Source: Clostridium_AW sp963515715
GTDB taxonomy: Bacteria > Bacillota > Clostridia > Clostridiales > Clostridiaceae
DNA: 64,000 nucleotides
Reading direction: 5' to 3'
Assembly: GCF_963515715.1 (NCBI RefSeq)
Contig: NZ_CAUPZS010000006.1
Span: 62,001 to 126,000 of the forward strand
Shown piece by piece: positions 18,555 through 26,916 of this stretch. The notes beneath the pieces were generated by a model. That model did not search any database. It was not told the origin of the DNA and saw only the letters and a program-made list of their open reading frames with translations. The translations under genes were made by a program, and so were the position numbers. The first letter of the stretch is position 1, and every line of letters begins with the position of its first letter.

Positions 18555-19154
18555 TTATCTAAATATTCTTCTAGCTCCTGCATACCTTTGAGTATAGTAG
18601 CTTCCTGAAAGTTCGCTTATAGTAACTTTTTTACTTCCTGAAGAGGCATGTATAAATTGTCCTCCTCCTATATACATTCCCACATGGGATATACTTCCAT
18701 CTGTATTAAAGAAAACTAAATCACCAGCAATCAATTCACTTTTTTTAACTGGTTGTCCTACTTCATACTGTGATCCTGTATAGTGACCTAAGCTTACTCC
18801 AAATGCGGAATAAACATACTGCGTAAATCCAGAACAATCAAAAGCTGATGGTCCTGCTGCTCCCCACACGTAAGGTCTCCCTAAGAAATTGTATGAGTAT
18901 GATACTATATCACTTCTTCCACCTCTACTATATGACTTTGAAGCATTGGCTGATTTAGAGCTATTTTCATCATTTCTCTTTGGAACTATAATCACCTTAT
19001 CTGTTTTTACTGTAGCTGATCTTACTTCCATACCTTTACTATTCAAATCAATTGACGCATCTGCCTTAACAAAATCGCATTTTAACACAGTAAAACCTAC
19101 TAAAAAAAGACAAAATACTAAAATTGAGCTTAGCTTTCGCTTTGAAGAGTTCAT
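18555..19154 (-). CDS. Secreted NlpC/P60 peptidoglycan hydrolase
   Basis: 199 aa with a signal peptide (about 1-32) and a C-terminal NlpC/P60 cysteine peptidase domain. The catalytic Cys is in AFDCSGFTQYVYS, the His in ISHVGMYIGGGQFIHAS. It should cleave gamma-D-Glu-diaminoacid stem-peptide bonds in the wall. A c-di-AMP riboswitch and strong promoter precede it, the established arrangement for wall hydrolases of this kind. It stands alone between terminators. Confidence 0.92.
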   Translation of the reverse strand: MNSSKRKLSSILVFCLFLVGFTVLKCDFVKADASIDLNSKGMEVRSATVKTDKVIIVPKRNDENSSKSANASKSYSRGGRSDIVSYSYNFLGRPYVWGAAGPSAFDCSGFTQYVYSAFGVSLGHYTGSQYEVGQPVKKSELIAGDLVFFNTDGSISHVGMYIGGGQFIHASSGSKKVTISELSGSYYTQRYAGARRIFR

Positions 19155-19169
19155 TTTTTATCCACCTTT

Positions 19170-19298
19170 CTTGCTTCCGAAGTTAGCTGACGGGTTCGGG
19201 CAAAGGTTACCCTACTTAGCCTAAATTATATTACTAAGATTAACCCCCAATTATTGGTTCCTCCGTACTTAAGAAAAACTTAAGATTCAGCACTACTT
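19170..19298 (-). ncRNA. ydaO/yuaA-type c-di-AMP riboswitch
   Basis: Read on the minus strand, the conserved blocks appear in order: GCTGAATCTTAAG, GTACGGAGGAACCAA, GGGGGTTAATC, TAGGGTAACC, then CCCGAACCCGTCAGCTAAC and TTCGGAAGC. These are the hallmark segments of the ydaO class, which shuts off downstream genes when c-di-AMP is high. The aptamer ends about 15 nt before the start codon region of the NlpC/P60 gene. Confidence 0.93.
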
Positions 19299-19300
19299 TC

Positions 19301-19330
19301 ATTATAATTGAAATCTAAATATAAAGTCAA
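19301..19330 (-). promoter_or_regulatory. Sigma-A promoter of the riboswitch-NlpC/P60 transcript
   Basis: -35 TTGACT (19325-19330) and -10 TATAAT (19301-19306) are 18 bp apart on the minus strand, so transcription would start directly ahead of the riboswitch. Confidence 0.82.
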
Positions 19331-19423
19331 GAATATTTAACAAATTTTTAATAATTACATGTTTCTTCGCATAACTTTTTCAATTTAAATACGTATATAT
19401 AAAGTAAAATCCAATTATTGGAT

Positions 19424-19449
19424 AAAAAGGGGTATTAAATTAATACCCT
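19424..19449 (-). terminator. Terminator overlapping the LUD gene stop codon
   Basis: Stem GGGTATTA / TAATACCC with a 3-nt loop and TTTTT tail on the minus strand; the TAA stop of the gene lies in the stem. Confidence 0.75.
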
Positions 19450-20081
19450 AATTCTTTGCCAACTATTATAACCTTAATTCTTCCCTTAGTTTTTTGCCTT
19501 TTTAAAACTACATAATCACTACATATCCTATCATCTATATTACAATCCGTACAGTAGCCAACCTTTGCACAAGGAGTATTTTTGTTAAGTCTTTTAGCAT
19601 TTATTGGAGCTGCCAATCTTTTTACTCTGTCTTCAGCTTCTTTTAAATCCTTTACTATTTTATTCATTCCTGTTATGACAATAACTTGATCAGGGCCAAA
19701 CATCATGGCTGCTACTCTATTCCCATTTCCATCAATATTGTATAACTCTCCTCCTTCTGTTAATGCATTTGTGCTACAAATATAGGTATCTGCATAAAAT
19801 GTATCTTTGTATAATTTCTTAATATCTGCTGGTGTTAAGTGCTCATCATATCTGTCTAAAAACTTGTAATCGCCATTTCTTAAAAGGTCAATAATTCCAG
19901 TTTGGAATAAAGTCATAGACCCGCCAACTGAAACAGTTGATTTTTCTTTTAACAATTCTTTAAGCTTCTCCCTTAACTCAGATTCATCTTTTACAAAGTA
20001 TCCATCCATATTGTTTCTTTTTAATGCTTCAATAGTTTTTCCTACCTTCTTTTCTAGATACCATAAGAGATTCTTATCCAT
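19440..20081 (-). CDS. LUD-domain (LutC/DUF162-like) protein
   Basis: 213 aa. The LUD fold is suggested by EKSTVSVGGSMTLFQTGIIDLLRNG, TYICSTNALTEGGELYNIDGNGNRVAAMMFGPDQVIVITGMNKIV. A C-terminal cysteine cluster (CAKVGYCTDCNIDDRICSDY) could bind an Fe-S centre. LutC-type proteins act in lactate oxidation with LutAB, but no lutAB genes are nearby, so this stand-alone form has no assigned reaction. GGAGGGG precedes the start. Confidence 0.85.
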   Translation of the reverse strand: MDKNLLWYLEKKVGKTIEALKRNNMDGYFVKDESELREKLKELLKEKSTVSVGGSMTLFQTGIIDLLRNGDYKFLDRYDEHLTPADIKKLYKDTFYADTYICSTNALTEGGELYNIDGNGNRVAAMMFGPDQVIVITGMNKIVKDLKEAEDRVKRLAAPINAKRLNKNTPCAKVGYCTDCNIDDRICSDYVVLKRQKTKGRIKVIIVGKELGY

Positions 20082-20097
20082 CCTATCCCCTCCAAAA

Positions 20098-20601
20098 TTA
20101 TTTTTTCAAAATTAACATATCCATTTGTTTACCATTTATGTCATAATAATTTTTAGAACTCCGTATAATTTTATAACCATTCTTCTTTAAAAAATTTATA
20201 GTTTTAGGGTTTTCTACAATTGTAGTGTATAAATTTGCAACTCCATATTCTCTAATCAAATATTTATTTAACTCGTTTATTATATTACTTCCTATTCCTA
20301 AATTCCTATATCTGTAATCTAACATTATGCACCATACCCATGCTTCTGTCGGGTTTTTAAATTCTATTCTACCTTTAATTATACCTATCAACTTTCCATC
20401 ATGTTGAATTTTTACAAAAAATTCATTTTCACTTATATAATACTCTAAAAATCTATCATGCAACTTGTCTATCTCTATCGGATATATATCTCCTTCATAA
20501 AATTCGCACTGTTCATAAAGCCAATGTTGAATAATCTCCTCGTCTTCTTTTTGAATATTCAAAATATTTATATCCTGCAAATCAAATTCTATGTCCAACA
20601 T
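20098..20601 (-). CDS. GNAT family N-acetyltransferase
   Basis: 167 aa GNAT fold with the acetyl-CoA motif A region LDYRYRNLGIGSNIINELNKYL and the C-terminal YTTIVENPKTINFLKKNGYKII. Acceptor substrate unknown. ATG 20601 with GAGGTG is preferred to a GTG three codons upstream. It precedes the LUD gene by 16 nt and may be co-transcribed with it. Confidence 0.85.
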   Translation of the reverse strand: MLDIEFDLQDINILNIQKEDEEIIQHWLYEQCEFYEGDIYPIEIDKLHDRFLEYYISENEFFVKIQHDGKLIGIIKGRIEFKNPTEAWVWCIMLDYRYRNLGIGSNIINELNKYLIREYGVANLYTTIVENPKTINFLKKNGYKIIRSSKNYYDINGKQMDMLILKK

Positions 20602-20676
20602 AGCTTTCACCTCATTCCTTACTATTTTTATTCTACAAATAAAAATAAATTCCTTTTTTACTTTAATTAATTTAAA

Positions 20677-20707
20677 AAAGGTTTTTGAACTTGCTTCAAA
20701 AACCTTT
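20677..20707 (-). terminator. Terminator after the carbohydrate-mutarotase-like gene
   Basis: Stem AAAGGTTTTTGAA / TTCAAAAACCTTT with a short loop and a T-rich tail on the minus strand. Confidence 0.83.
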
Positions 20708-20725
20708 AATGATACATTTAAACTA

Positions 20726-21628
20726 CTAAATACCCTGTATATTTAGTATATTTTCTATCTCTTTTTCATCTTCTCCTGGATAAGATACATCCCCTATGAG
20801 GCTCCATTTCTCTATATGTACAACGGACTGACCTGGAAGCAATTTTCTTAAAGGTGATAGAGTTTCCATTTCTACCATGTATTCATTTGTATAAGTTTCA
20901 TAGGATACCCCAAAATCAGGATAATTTTCTTTAGATAGATGCTCGTGCTTTTTTATGAATAGATTATTATGATTGAAATAAGCTCCCCATCCCTCTTCAT
21001 TTGAAATTCCTAGTTTAAATGGATCCTTTTTATTTTTATTTTGTTTTAGAAATATATACTTTTCTCCCCAATATACACGCTCATCATTCATCTTTGAATA
21101 GGGCCATAGTGCTATAACTCTGTTAGGAAGTAAATTTGTCTCCCTTTTAGGCTGCGGAATCACTTCAACACCTCCGTGAGCCATAACTGTAATAGCCCAG
21201 GCAGATAACTCTATAGCCCAAGCATTTTTATTAGTTAATCTATGTGAAACCTCTACTTCTGTTCCTTTACATTTCAAAGATATTTCAATCTCTTTTTTTA
21301 TTTGTGTCCAAGGTTCTTCTATTTCCAATGTTATTGAGTCGCCATTTCTATTCCATTTTACTGGCTTGTTATCCGGAATGTAAGTTCTTGGATTATCTTC
21401 TGGACTATGCCATAACCTATGTCCTCCCATCAAACTCCAAGTATCCCCTAAAACATGCATAGTTGTTGGAATATCCTCACAAAATTCATTTTCTCCATCT
21501 ATAAATCCATATCTTATAATCCTAGGACCTTTATCTATAGTAATATATAATTCTATTTCACCATTGCTCATTTTTACACAGTTGCCAAAACTTTTGTAGA
21601 CTACTTCTTCGATTATTATGTCCTTCAT
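20726..21628 (-). CDS. DUF4380-like / galactose-mutarotase-fold protein
   Basis: 300 aa, rich in beta strands. Segments GGHRLWHSPEDNPRTYIPDN, KEIEISLKCKGTEVEVSHRLTNKNAWAIELSAWAITVM and NLLPNRVIALWPYSKMND resemble proteins of the aldose-epimerase-like superfold annotated as DUF4380. The conserved His and Glu/Asp residues suggest sugar binding, but the substrate is unknown. No sugar-utilisation genes are adjacent. AAGGAG supports the start. Confidence 0.65.
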   Translation of the reverse strand: MKDIIIEEVVYKSFGNCVKMSNGEIELYITIDKGPRIIRYGFIDGENEFCEDIPTTMHVLGDTWSLMGGHRLWHSPEDNPRTYIPDNKPVKWNRNGDSITLEIEEPWTQIKKEIEISLKCKGTEVEVSHRLTNKNAWAIELSAWAITVMAHGGVEVIPQPKRETNLLPNRVIALWPYSKMNDERVYWGEKYIFLKQNKNKKDPFKLGISNEEGWGAYFNHNNLFIKKHEHLSKENYPDFGVSYETYTNEYMVEMETLSPLRKLLPGQSVVHIEKWSLIGDVSYPGEDEKEIENILNIQGI

Positions 21629-21660
21629 AAAATCATCTCCTTAGTTAAGATCAACAAAAC

Positions 21661-22563
21661 TTATGGGCGAATATAAGCCCAGCCATTCATTTGTTTTCTT
21701 GCTAATTCTCCTACACCTGAAGATACTATAAGTATTTGTTCTATTAAGTCCTCACTCTTAATTTCCATAGCATTTAATGAGTTTTTACAAGCAACTATTT
21801 TAACCCTAGAGGAAATTAATTCATTTAATATATTATGATATTTAAACTCCTCTTTTCTTAATTCCTCCACTGCTCCACCATTTACAACCATCTCTACATA
21901 AGTATTTTCTTCACCTAAATCATTCAATAAATTTTTTATATTTCTAAAAGCTAAGTCTAGCTTTTCTTTTTCATCTACATGAAAAAGGACTTTGCTTATT
22001 TGATTTTTTCCCCACTCATCTTTGATTAAAGAGAAGATAAACTCATCCCAAAATCTCCCTTTATAGAAGCCTTTGCCTCTCAATAAACCTTCCTTCTTAA
22101 ATGCTAATTTATATAGTAGCTTTGAAGATTTTTCATTATCCTTTGCAACATAAGCCTCAATTCTATTGAGATCGAGCTTTTCAAAACCATAATCAATTAT
22201 AGCTTTTAAAGCCTCTTCCATATATCCATTTCCCCAATATTCTCTTCCTATTTCATACCCTATTTCACCTGTGGTCATGCCATCTTCTAGTCCACTATTG
22301 TATCCACAACTTCCTATTATAGTGTGGTTTTCTTTACTATATATTCCCCAACGAATTGCTTTCCCTTGGTTATAAAGATTATTTAATAAATTTATCATTT
22401 TTTTCGTTTCATTAATATCTGTAAAGTTATCTATGTCCATAAATTCTGTTACCTTTTCATCAGACCAGTATTTATACAAAGCTTCTGCATTGCTTTCATC
22501 TATGCTTTCTAATGTTAATCTTTCAGTTTCAAGCTTTGGAAACACATCCATATTATTTTCCAT
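21661..22563 (-). CDS. GNAT acetyltransferase fused to a DsrE-like domain
   Basis: 300 aa with two domains in one frame. Residues 1 to about 182 are a RimJ/RimL-type GNAT (LETERLTLESIDESNAEALYKYW, GEIGYEIGREYWGNGYMEEAL, EAYVAKDNEKSSKLLYKLAF). Residues about 190-300 look like a DsrE/YchN-family domain (KVLFHVDEKEKLDLAFRNIKNLL, ILIVSSGVGELARKQMNGWAYIRP). The DsrE part contains a single Cys (VACKNSLNAM) at the position often used for sulfur handling. The two activities have no obvious common pathway; the fusion is unusual. AGGGGAG precedes the ATG. Confidence 0.8.
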   Translation of the reverse strand: MENNMDVFPKLETERLTLESIDESNAEALYKYWSDEKVTEFMDIDNFTDINETKKMINLLNNLYNQGKAIRWGIYSKENHTIIGSCGYNSGLEDGMTTGEIGYEIGREYWGNGYMEEALKAIIDYGFEKLDLNRIEAYVAKDNEKSSKLLYKLAFKKEGLLRGKGFYKGRFWDEFIFSLIKDEWGKNQISKVLFHVDEKEKLDLAFRNIKNLLNDLGEENTYVEMVVNGGAVEELRKEEFKYHNILNELISSRVKIVACKNSLNAMEIKSEDLIEQILIVSSGVGELARKQMNGWAYIRP

Positions 22564-22642
22564 AAAATATACTCCCCTTTTCCTTTCAAGTAAACTTCCA
22601 TATAATTATACTACAAAGTCTTAATTATATGCTCATTTAAAA

Positions 22643-22695
22643 GTTTGTACCAATTTGTTACCAATTTGTTACTTCAAATTAGTTATTTTGTAACC
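22643..22695. promoter_or_regulatory. 11-bp phased TTTGTTAC repeats upstream of the secreted protein gene
   Basis: TTTGT-containing units begin at 22644, 22654, 22665 and 22687, i.e. spaced about one or two helical turns (10, 11 and 22 bp). This is the geometry of tandem OmpR/PhoP-type response-regulator half sites. The reverse complement (GTAACAAA) resembles the TTACAAA repeats at 43278-43340. Confidence 0.5.
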
Positions 22696-22762
22696 TCTTT
22701 CATTGGAAAATATAGTATATTTAAAACATAAATTAAACGTATTTTTAATGGAGGTAATTATC

Positions 22763-24160
22763 ATGAATAAATTATTAATAGCTACACTCACTGGAATGTT
22801 GTCCATAAATACTTATACCCCTGCTCTTGCAAATAATTTAGTAGATAAATCCCCGCTAAAAAGCTCACAGATTCAAACAATGGCAAAAGCTATTGAAAAT
22901 AATACTAAAATATCTACAAAAGAATTAAAAGAAAGCAACACTTTGATGAACGTAAATATTAAAATCCCTGTAATTTCATTATCAAAACACAAAGATATTG
23001 AAGCAAAATTAAATAAAGAAATTGAAAAGGACATATTAGATTTTAAAGAGAACATAAAAAAATCTGCCCTTGAAAGTAAAAAAGAAAAAACCCTTATGAA
23101 TCCATACGAAGTTTCCGTAAATTATGAAGTTCATTATAATAAAAACAACCTATTAAGCCTTACAATTTCCTACTATTCACATACCGGTGGGGCTCATGGT
23201 ATGACTAATAAAAAAACTTTTAATATAGATACAAAAACAGGCACTAATGCATCATTAAAGGATTTATTTAACCCTGGTGAGGATTACAAAGAAATAATAA
23301 ATACCGTAGTACGAGAAAAAATTCAAGAAAACCCTTCAGAATACTATGAAGAAATAAGCAGATATTTTAAAGGAATTCTACAGGATCAACCTTTTTATAT
23401 AACAGAAGATAGTGTAGTAGTTTATTTTGATCTTTATGAAATTGCTCCTTACGCTGGAGGCTTTAAAGAATTTAAAATACCATTTAAATCTTTTAAAAAT
23501 GGTATTAATTTAGATTTGCAATTAAAAAAAGATAGCCCTTTAATATATACAGATTTAATAAAGGAGTATGAGACAGGGTTTAAAAGCGATATTAGAATTC
23601 CCGTTATAACTGGATTAAAAGATAAAAATATACAGGAAGACTTAAATAAACTATTAAAAAATGATGCATTAAAGTTTAATAATTCGTTAAAAAAAGAGGG
23701 AATAGATTTCGCAAAAGAATCTAAACAAATGGGTTTCAATATTATAGATTATGCAGCTGATACAGATTATACAATATATTTAGTTGATGATAAGATTTTA
23801 AGCCTTACAGTTTTATATAACCAATATACAGGTGGAGCTCACGGTAATTATAATGTTACTCCCTATAATATTGATTTAACTACTGGTAAGGAATTATATT
23901 TAAAAGATATATTTAAAAGTGGAGTAGATTATAAAAAAATTATAAATGCTGAGGTAAATAAACTGATAAAAGAAAGAAATAAAGATAATGCAAACTGCTC
24001 TATTCTTGGTTTTGATGGTATAAAAGAAGATCAAAGTTTTTATATAGAAAAAGATAGATTGGTTATTTATTTCCAGCCTTATGAAATTGCTCCTTATGCA
24101 TTAGGCGTAGTAAAATTTGAAATACCTTATTCTTTAATTAAAAATTATATAAGCATCTAA
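22763..24160 (+). CDS. Secreted protein with two DUF4163/DUF3298 (RsiV-like) repeats
   Basis: 465 aa with a signal peptide (about 1-24, ending TPALANN). Two homologous halves each carry a DUF4163-like part and a DUF3298-like part: SYYSHTGGAHGMTNKKTFNIDTKTG with YEIAPYAGGFKEFKIPF in the first, and VLYNQYTGGAHGNYNVTPYNIDLTTG with YEIAPYALGVVKFEIPY in the second. In RsiV this region binds lysozyme; no sigma factor or membrane anchor is encoded here, so that role is only a possibility. GGAGG selects ATG 22763 over an earlier in-frame Met. Phased repeats upstream suggest two-component control. Confidence 0.82.
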   Translation: MNKLLIATLTGMLSINTYTPALANNLVDKSPLKSSQIQTMAKAIENNTKISTKELKESNTLMNVNIKIPVISLSKHKDIEAKLNKEIEKDILDFKENIKKSALESKKEKTLMNPYEVSVNYEVHYNKNNLLSLTISYYSHTGGAHGMTNKKTFNIDTKTGTNASLKDLFNPGEDYKEIINTVVREKIQENPSEYYEEISRYFKGILQDQPFYITEDSVVVYFDLYEIAPYAGGFKEFKIPFKSFKNGINLDLQLKKDSPLIYTDLIKEYETGFKSDIRIPVITGLKDKNIQEDLNKLLKNDALKFNNSLKKEGIDFAKESKQMGFNIIDYAADTDYTIYLVDDKILSLTVLYNQYTGGAHGNYNVTPYNIDLTTGKELYLKDIFKSGVDYKKIINAEVNKLIKERNKDNANCSILGFDGIKEDQSFYIEKDRLVIYFQPYEIAPYALGVVKFEIPYSLIKNYISI

Positions 24161-24216
24161 TAAAATCCTTATCACACCTATAAAAACAATCAATTTTAGT
24201 TGAATAATTCCATAAA

Positions 24217-24245
24217 AAAAGCATGTATTTAATTTACATGCTTTT
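24217..24245 (-). terminator. Terminator between convergent genes at 24.2 kb
   Basis: The 11-bp stem AAAAGCATGTA / TACATGCTTTT has T-runs on both strands, strongest on the minus strand; it overlaps the stop of the small minus-strand gene and also follows the plus-strand gene. Confidence 0.8.
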
Positions 24246-24612
24246 ATGTTCTTTTTGAAGAAAATATTTCATTGGTTAATGCAAGTCCAAATTCTCCAAT
24301 AGCTCTCCTATCTTCTTCATTTCCAATATATATAACAGGAATATTATATTTTTTACACAATCTATTAACTATTTTAATATTAGCTATAAGTTCATTATGA
24401 GCTAAAAATCTCTCCTTGTCCAAATCCGTCATATACTCTCTAAATTCATCTCCATCTTTATAATATTTAGAAACTATGCTCCCTCCTTCTAATGTATTTA
24501 CCTTTTTAACAAATTCTCCAGCTGATGAAATTAAATCCTCCAATACTTCGATGCAGTCTAAATCCTCTGAATTAGATATCTTATCAGCAACTTCTCTTAT
24601 TTTCTCAATCAT
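24244..24612 (-). CDS. Small all-helical protein, possibly DUF3232 family
   Basis: 122 aa, predicted largely helical (KIREVADKISNSEDLDCIEVLEDLISSAGEFVKKVNTL; LAHNELIANIKIVNRLCKKYNIPVIYIG). The order of elements resembles clostridial DUF3232 proteins, which have no known function; I am not certain of the match. No signal peptide or metal motif is evident. AAAAGG lies 4-5 nt before the ATG. It is flanked by terminators, so it is probably monocistronic. Confidence 0.6.
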   Translation of the reverse strand: MIEKIREVADKISNSEDLDCIEVLEDLISSAGEFVKKVNTLEGGSIVSKYYKDGDEFREYMTDLDKERFLAHNELIANIKIVNRLCKKYNIPVIYIGNEEDRRAIGEFGLALTNEIFSSKRT

Positions 24613-24687
24613 AATACCTTTTCTTCCCTTTTAGAAATATTGTTTATATATATTATTAAATGTTATCCATATATATTCATATTTAAT

Positions 24688-24722
24688 AAAAAAAGCTTAG
24701 GCATTATTAAGTACCTAAGCTC
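24688..24722 (-). terminator. Terminator after cooS
   Basis: Stem AGCTTAGG / CCTAAGCT with a 12-nt loop and a run of seven T residues on the minus strand. Confidence 0.85.
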
Positions 24723-24732
24723 TTTGATTATG

Positions 24733-26856
24733 TTAACTTAATCCTAATTCTTTACGTTTTTTCTCTATATGATCTACATATATTTGAACTGTTTTTTCTG
24801 CATCCATTTCAACTACTACTTTTCCTAGGCCAAGAGTTTCAGTAGTTTCAGTAAGAGTTTTCACTACTACATCACTTCCTGTTATTGAAGGAACTGGAGC
24901 TACGTGCACTAACCAACCTAAAGCTACTGCAGTACAAGCATCTGCTACTGCCTTCTGCTCTAAGTATTCAGGTGCTCCAATTACTAAAGGCAATTTATTT
25001 GTATCTACATTCAATTCGTCAGCAATTTCCTTTGCTGTATGAGTCATTTTTCCTATATCTACACAAGCACCGTAAGATAACACTGGTGATATTCCTAAAC
25101 TCTTACATACAGCTTTTAATCCCTCTCCACATTCATCAGCAGCTTTTGGATTAGTAAGACCAGTATATTCCATTACGCTAGATGTACATCCTCCAGATAA
25201 TACTATTATATTATTTTTAATTAAGCCTTGAGTGATTTTAAATATATTACTTCCACCTTGACCATATCTAGCAGTAGTACATCCTACAATAGTAGCTATA
25301 CCTCTGATGTTTCCATTTACTATTTGCTCTATTAAAGGTTTAAAGCTTCCACCTAATGCTTTTTTAACTGACTCAGTACTGAATCCTACAGTACATTCTG
25401 ATACATATGGTGGAATATATACTTTCCTATTTTCTGATTTACGCTGCTTAAAGCCTTCAAGTGCTTTTTCTAGTGCTTTTTCTGCTTGTTCTTTCATTTT
25501 TTCAGGAACGAAATCTAAGGTTTCGGTTCCTTGAAGTTTAATTACTGGATGAGTACTCAATAACTTAGTTCCAAATCTCTTTGCAAAAATAGGCATTGTA
25601 GCTACAGTACAGTTATAATCAAACATAAATAAATCTATTACACCAGTAGCTAATAAATATTCTTGTGACAACCATTCTCCTTCTTGACCGCCATAGCCCT
25701 TTTGATTATGGGTACCTTCATAGTTTATAAGCTGTTGTCCTTCACATACATGACCTAATATTTGAATGCCTTCAGCACCTACAGCTTTAGCCTTTTGCTG
25801 CCACTCATCTGTTGAAGCTAAGTCGATAGCAACATGAGCAAGTAATGGCATATGACCATTTGTAACTACATTTATCATATTTTCCTTTAGTAATCCCATG
25901 TTTTGTTTCTTTTTAGCTATTTCTTGAGTTCCCATAAGTATTTCTTGAATAATATCTAATAAAAATAGTCCCTGGTACTCATTAGCTATACCTAATCTTA
26001 CACTATTTAATAGAAACTCTACTGGATCTGATGTGAAGTTAGTCATACATCTAGTTTGAGCATAAGCTACTTCACTATATCCTCCGCCTGGGAATAAACC
26101 AAGCTGTCTCCACAAATCTTTACGTTTTGTAGGAGCAAAAGCTTCAACTGTTTTAGATGGTATATGATAAGGAGCATGAATATCATTCATAACCCAATCA
26201 GCGAATTCTATGGCTAGCTTTTCAATTGGCTTATTTGCATCAAGACCTGCCATATCGGCGTATTTTTTAAGCTTTTCCGCATCTCTAATTTTCAATCCAC
26301 TTTCAGGATGCTCTCCTGCTGCTTTTAATGTACGAGCAGCTTGATGACAGTGGAATATATTCGCTGAAGTTCCTATGGTAACATGTCTATACATGAAGTT
26401 TCTAGCCACCATAGTATGCGCATCAACACCACAGGTTCCTCTTGGTACTTTTTCATTTATACGACAGGGTCCATTTGCGCACAGTTGGCAGGACAATCCT
26501 TCTATACAAAACTTACATTGTATAGGCTGTTGTTGTGAAAATCTATCAAATACATTAGTCAAACCTGCATCGTGTACAACCTTGTACATTTCCCTCATAG
26601 CCGGATCAATTATTACGTTTAACGGATATCCATCTTTTCCTTGTTCTTTTTTCACATGCTCTCTTTGCCACTTATGTACTTCTTCCATAGAAGAAAAATC
26701 CGCTGAATTACTGTAGTTTACATTAATCTTTTCATGCAAATCATTGTGTTCATTAGGATCGTTAGTATCTTTTACTTTAGATCCTAGAGTTTCTTTAGCA
26801 CCGCTCATTCTTTTCGCACTTTCTTCGTATGAGCTTTTAATATCTTTATCAGACAT
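24733..26856 (-). CDS. cooS: Ni-dependent anaerobic carbon monoxide dehydrogenase catalytic subunit
   Basis: 707 aa, interconverting CO and CO2. C-cluster ligands are all present: H335 (NGHMP), C371 (LGHVCEG), C416 (DYNCT), C526 (VGCTT), C557 (GGCTS), C598 (GACVD); the catalytic Lys is K635. B-cluster cysteines are C123, C126, C131 and C142. The D-cluster region reads QCKFC (C114, C117) with Ser at the usual second D-cluster position (S122), a CX2C spacing rather than CX7C. An extension of about 75 residues precedes the usual start. No cooF, cooC or acetyl-CoA synthase gene is adjacent, so the electron partner is encoded elsewhere. AGGAGG lies 8 nt upstream. Confidence 0.95.
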   Translation of the reverse strand: MSDKDIKSSYEESAKRMSGAKETLGSKVKDTNDPNEHNDLHEKINVNYSNSADFSSMEEVHKWQREHVKKEQGKDGYPLNVIIDPAMREMYKVVHDAGLTNVFDRFSQQQPIQCKFCIEGLSCQLCANGPCRINEKVPRGTCGVDAHTMVARNFMYRHVTIGTSANIFHCHQAARTLKAAGEHPESGLKIRDAEKLKKYADMAGLDANKPIEKLAIEFADWVMNDIHAPYHIPSKTVEAFAPTKRKDLWRQLGLFPGGGYSEVAYAQTRCMTNFTSDPVEFLLNSVRLGIANEYQGLFLLDIIQEILMGTQEIAKKKQNMGLLKENMINVVTNGHMPLLAHVAIDLASTDEWQQKAKAVGAEGIQILGHVCEGQQLINYEGTHNQKGYGGQEGEWLSQEYLLATGVIDLFMFDYNCTVATMPIFAKRFGTKLLSTHPVIKLQGTETLDFVPEKMKEQAEKALEKALEGFKQRKSENRKVYIPPYVSECTVGFSTESVKKALGGSFKPLIEQIVNGNIRGIATIVGCTTARYGQGGSNIFKITQGLIKNNIIVLSGGCTSSVMEYTGLTNPKAADECGEGLKAVCKSLGISPVLSYGACVDIGKMTHTAKEIADELNVDTNKLPLVIGAPEYLEQKAVADACTAVALGWLVHVAPVPSITGSDVVVKTLTETTETLGLGKVVVEMDAEKTVQIYVDHIEKKRKELGLS

Positions 26857-26860
26857 AAAA

Positions 26861-26909
26861 AAACCTCCTGTAAAGTTTATTACAAAATAGTTTTACCAGA
26901 AGGTTTTTC
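26861..26909 (-). terminator. Hairpin between sensor gene and cooS that includes the cooS ribosome binding site
   Basis: On the minus strand AAAACCTTCTGGTAAA pairs with TTTACAGGAGGTTTT, followed by T residues and the cooS ATG. It has terminator form for the upstream gene, but its 3' arm is the cooS Shine-Dalgarno sequence. Either terminator, translational shield or both is possible. Confidence 0.55.
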
Positions 26910-26916
26910 TATTATT

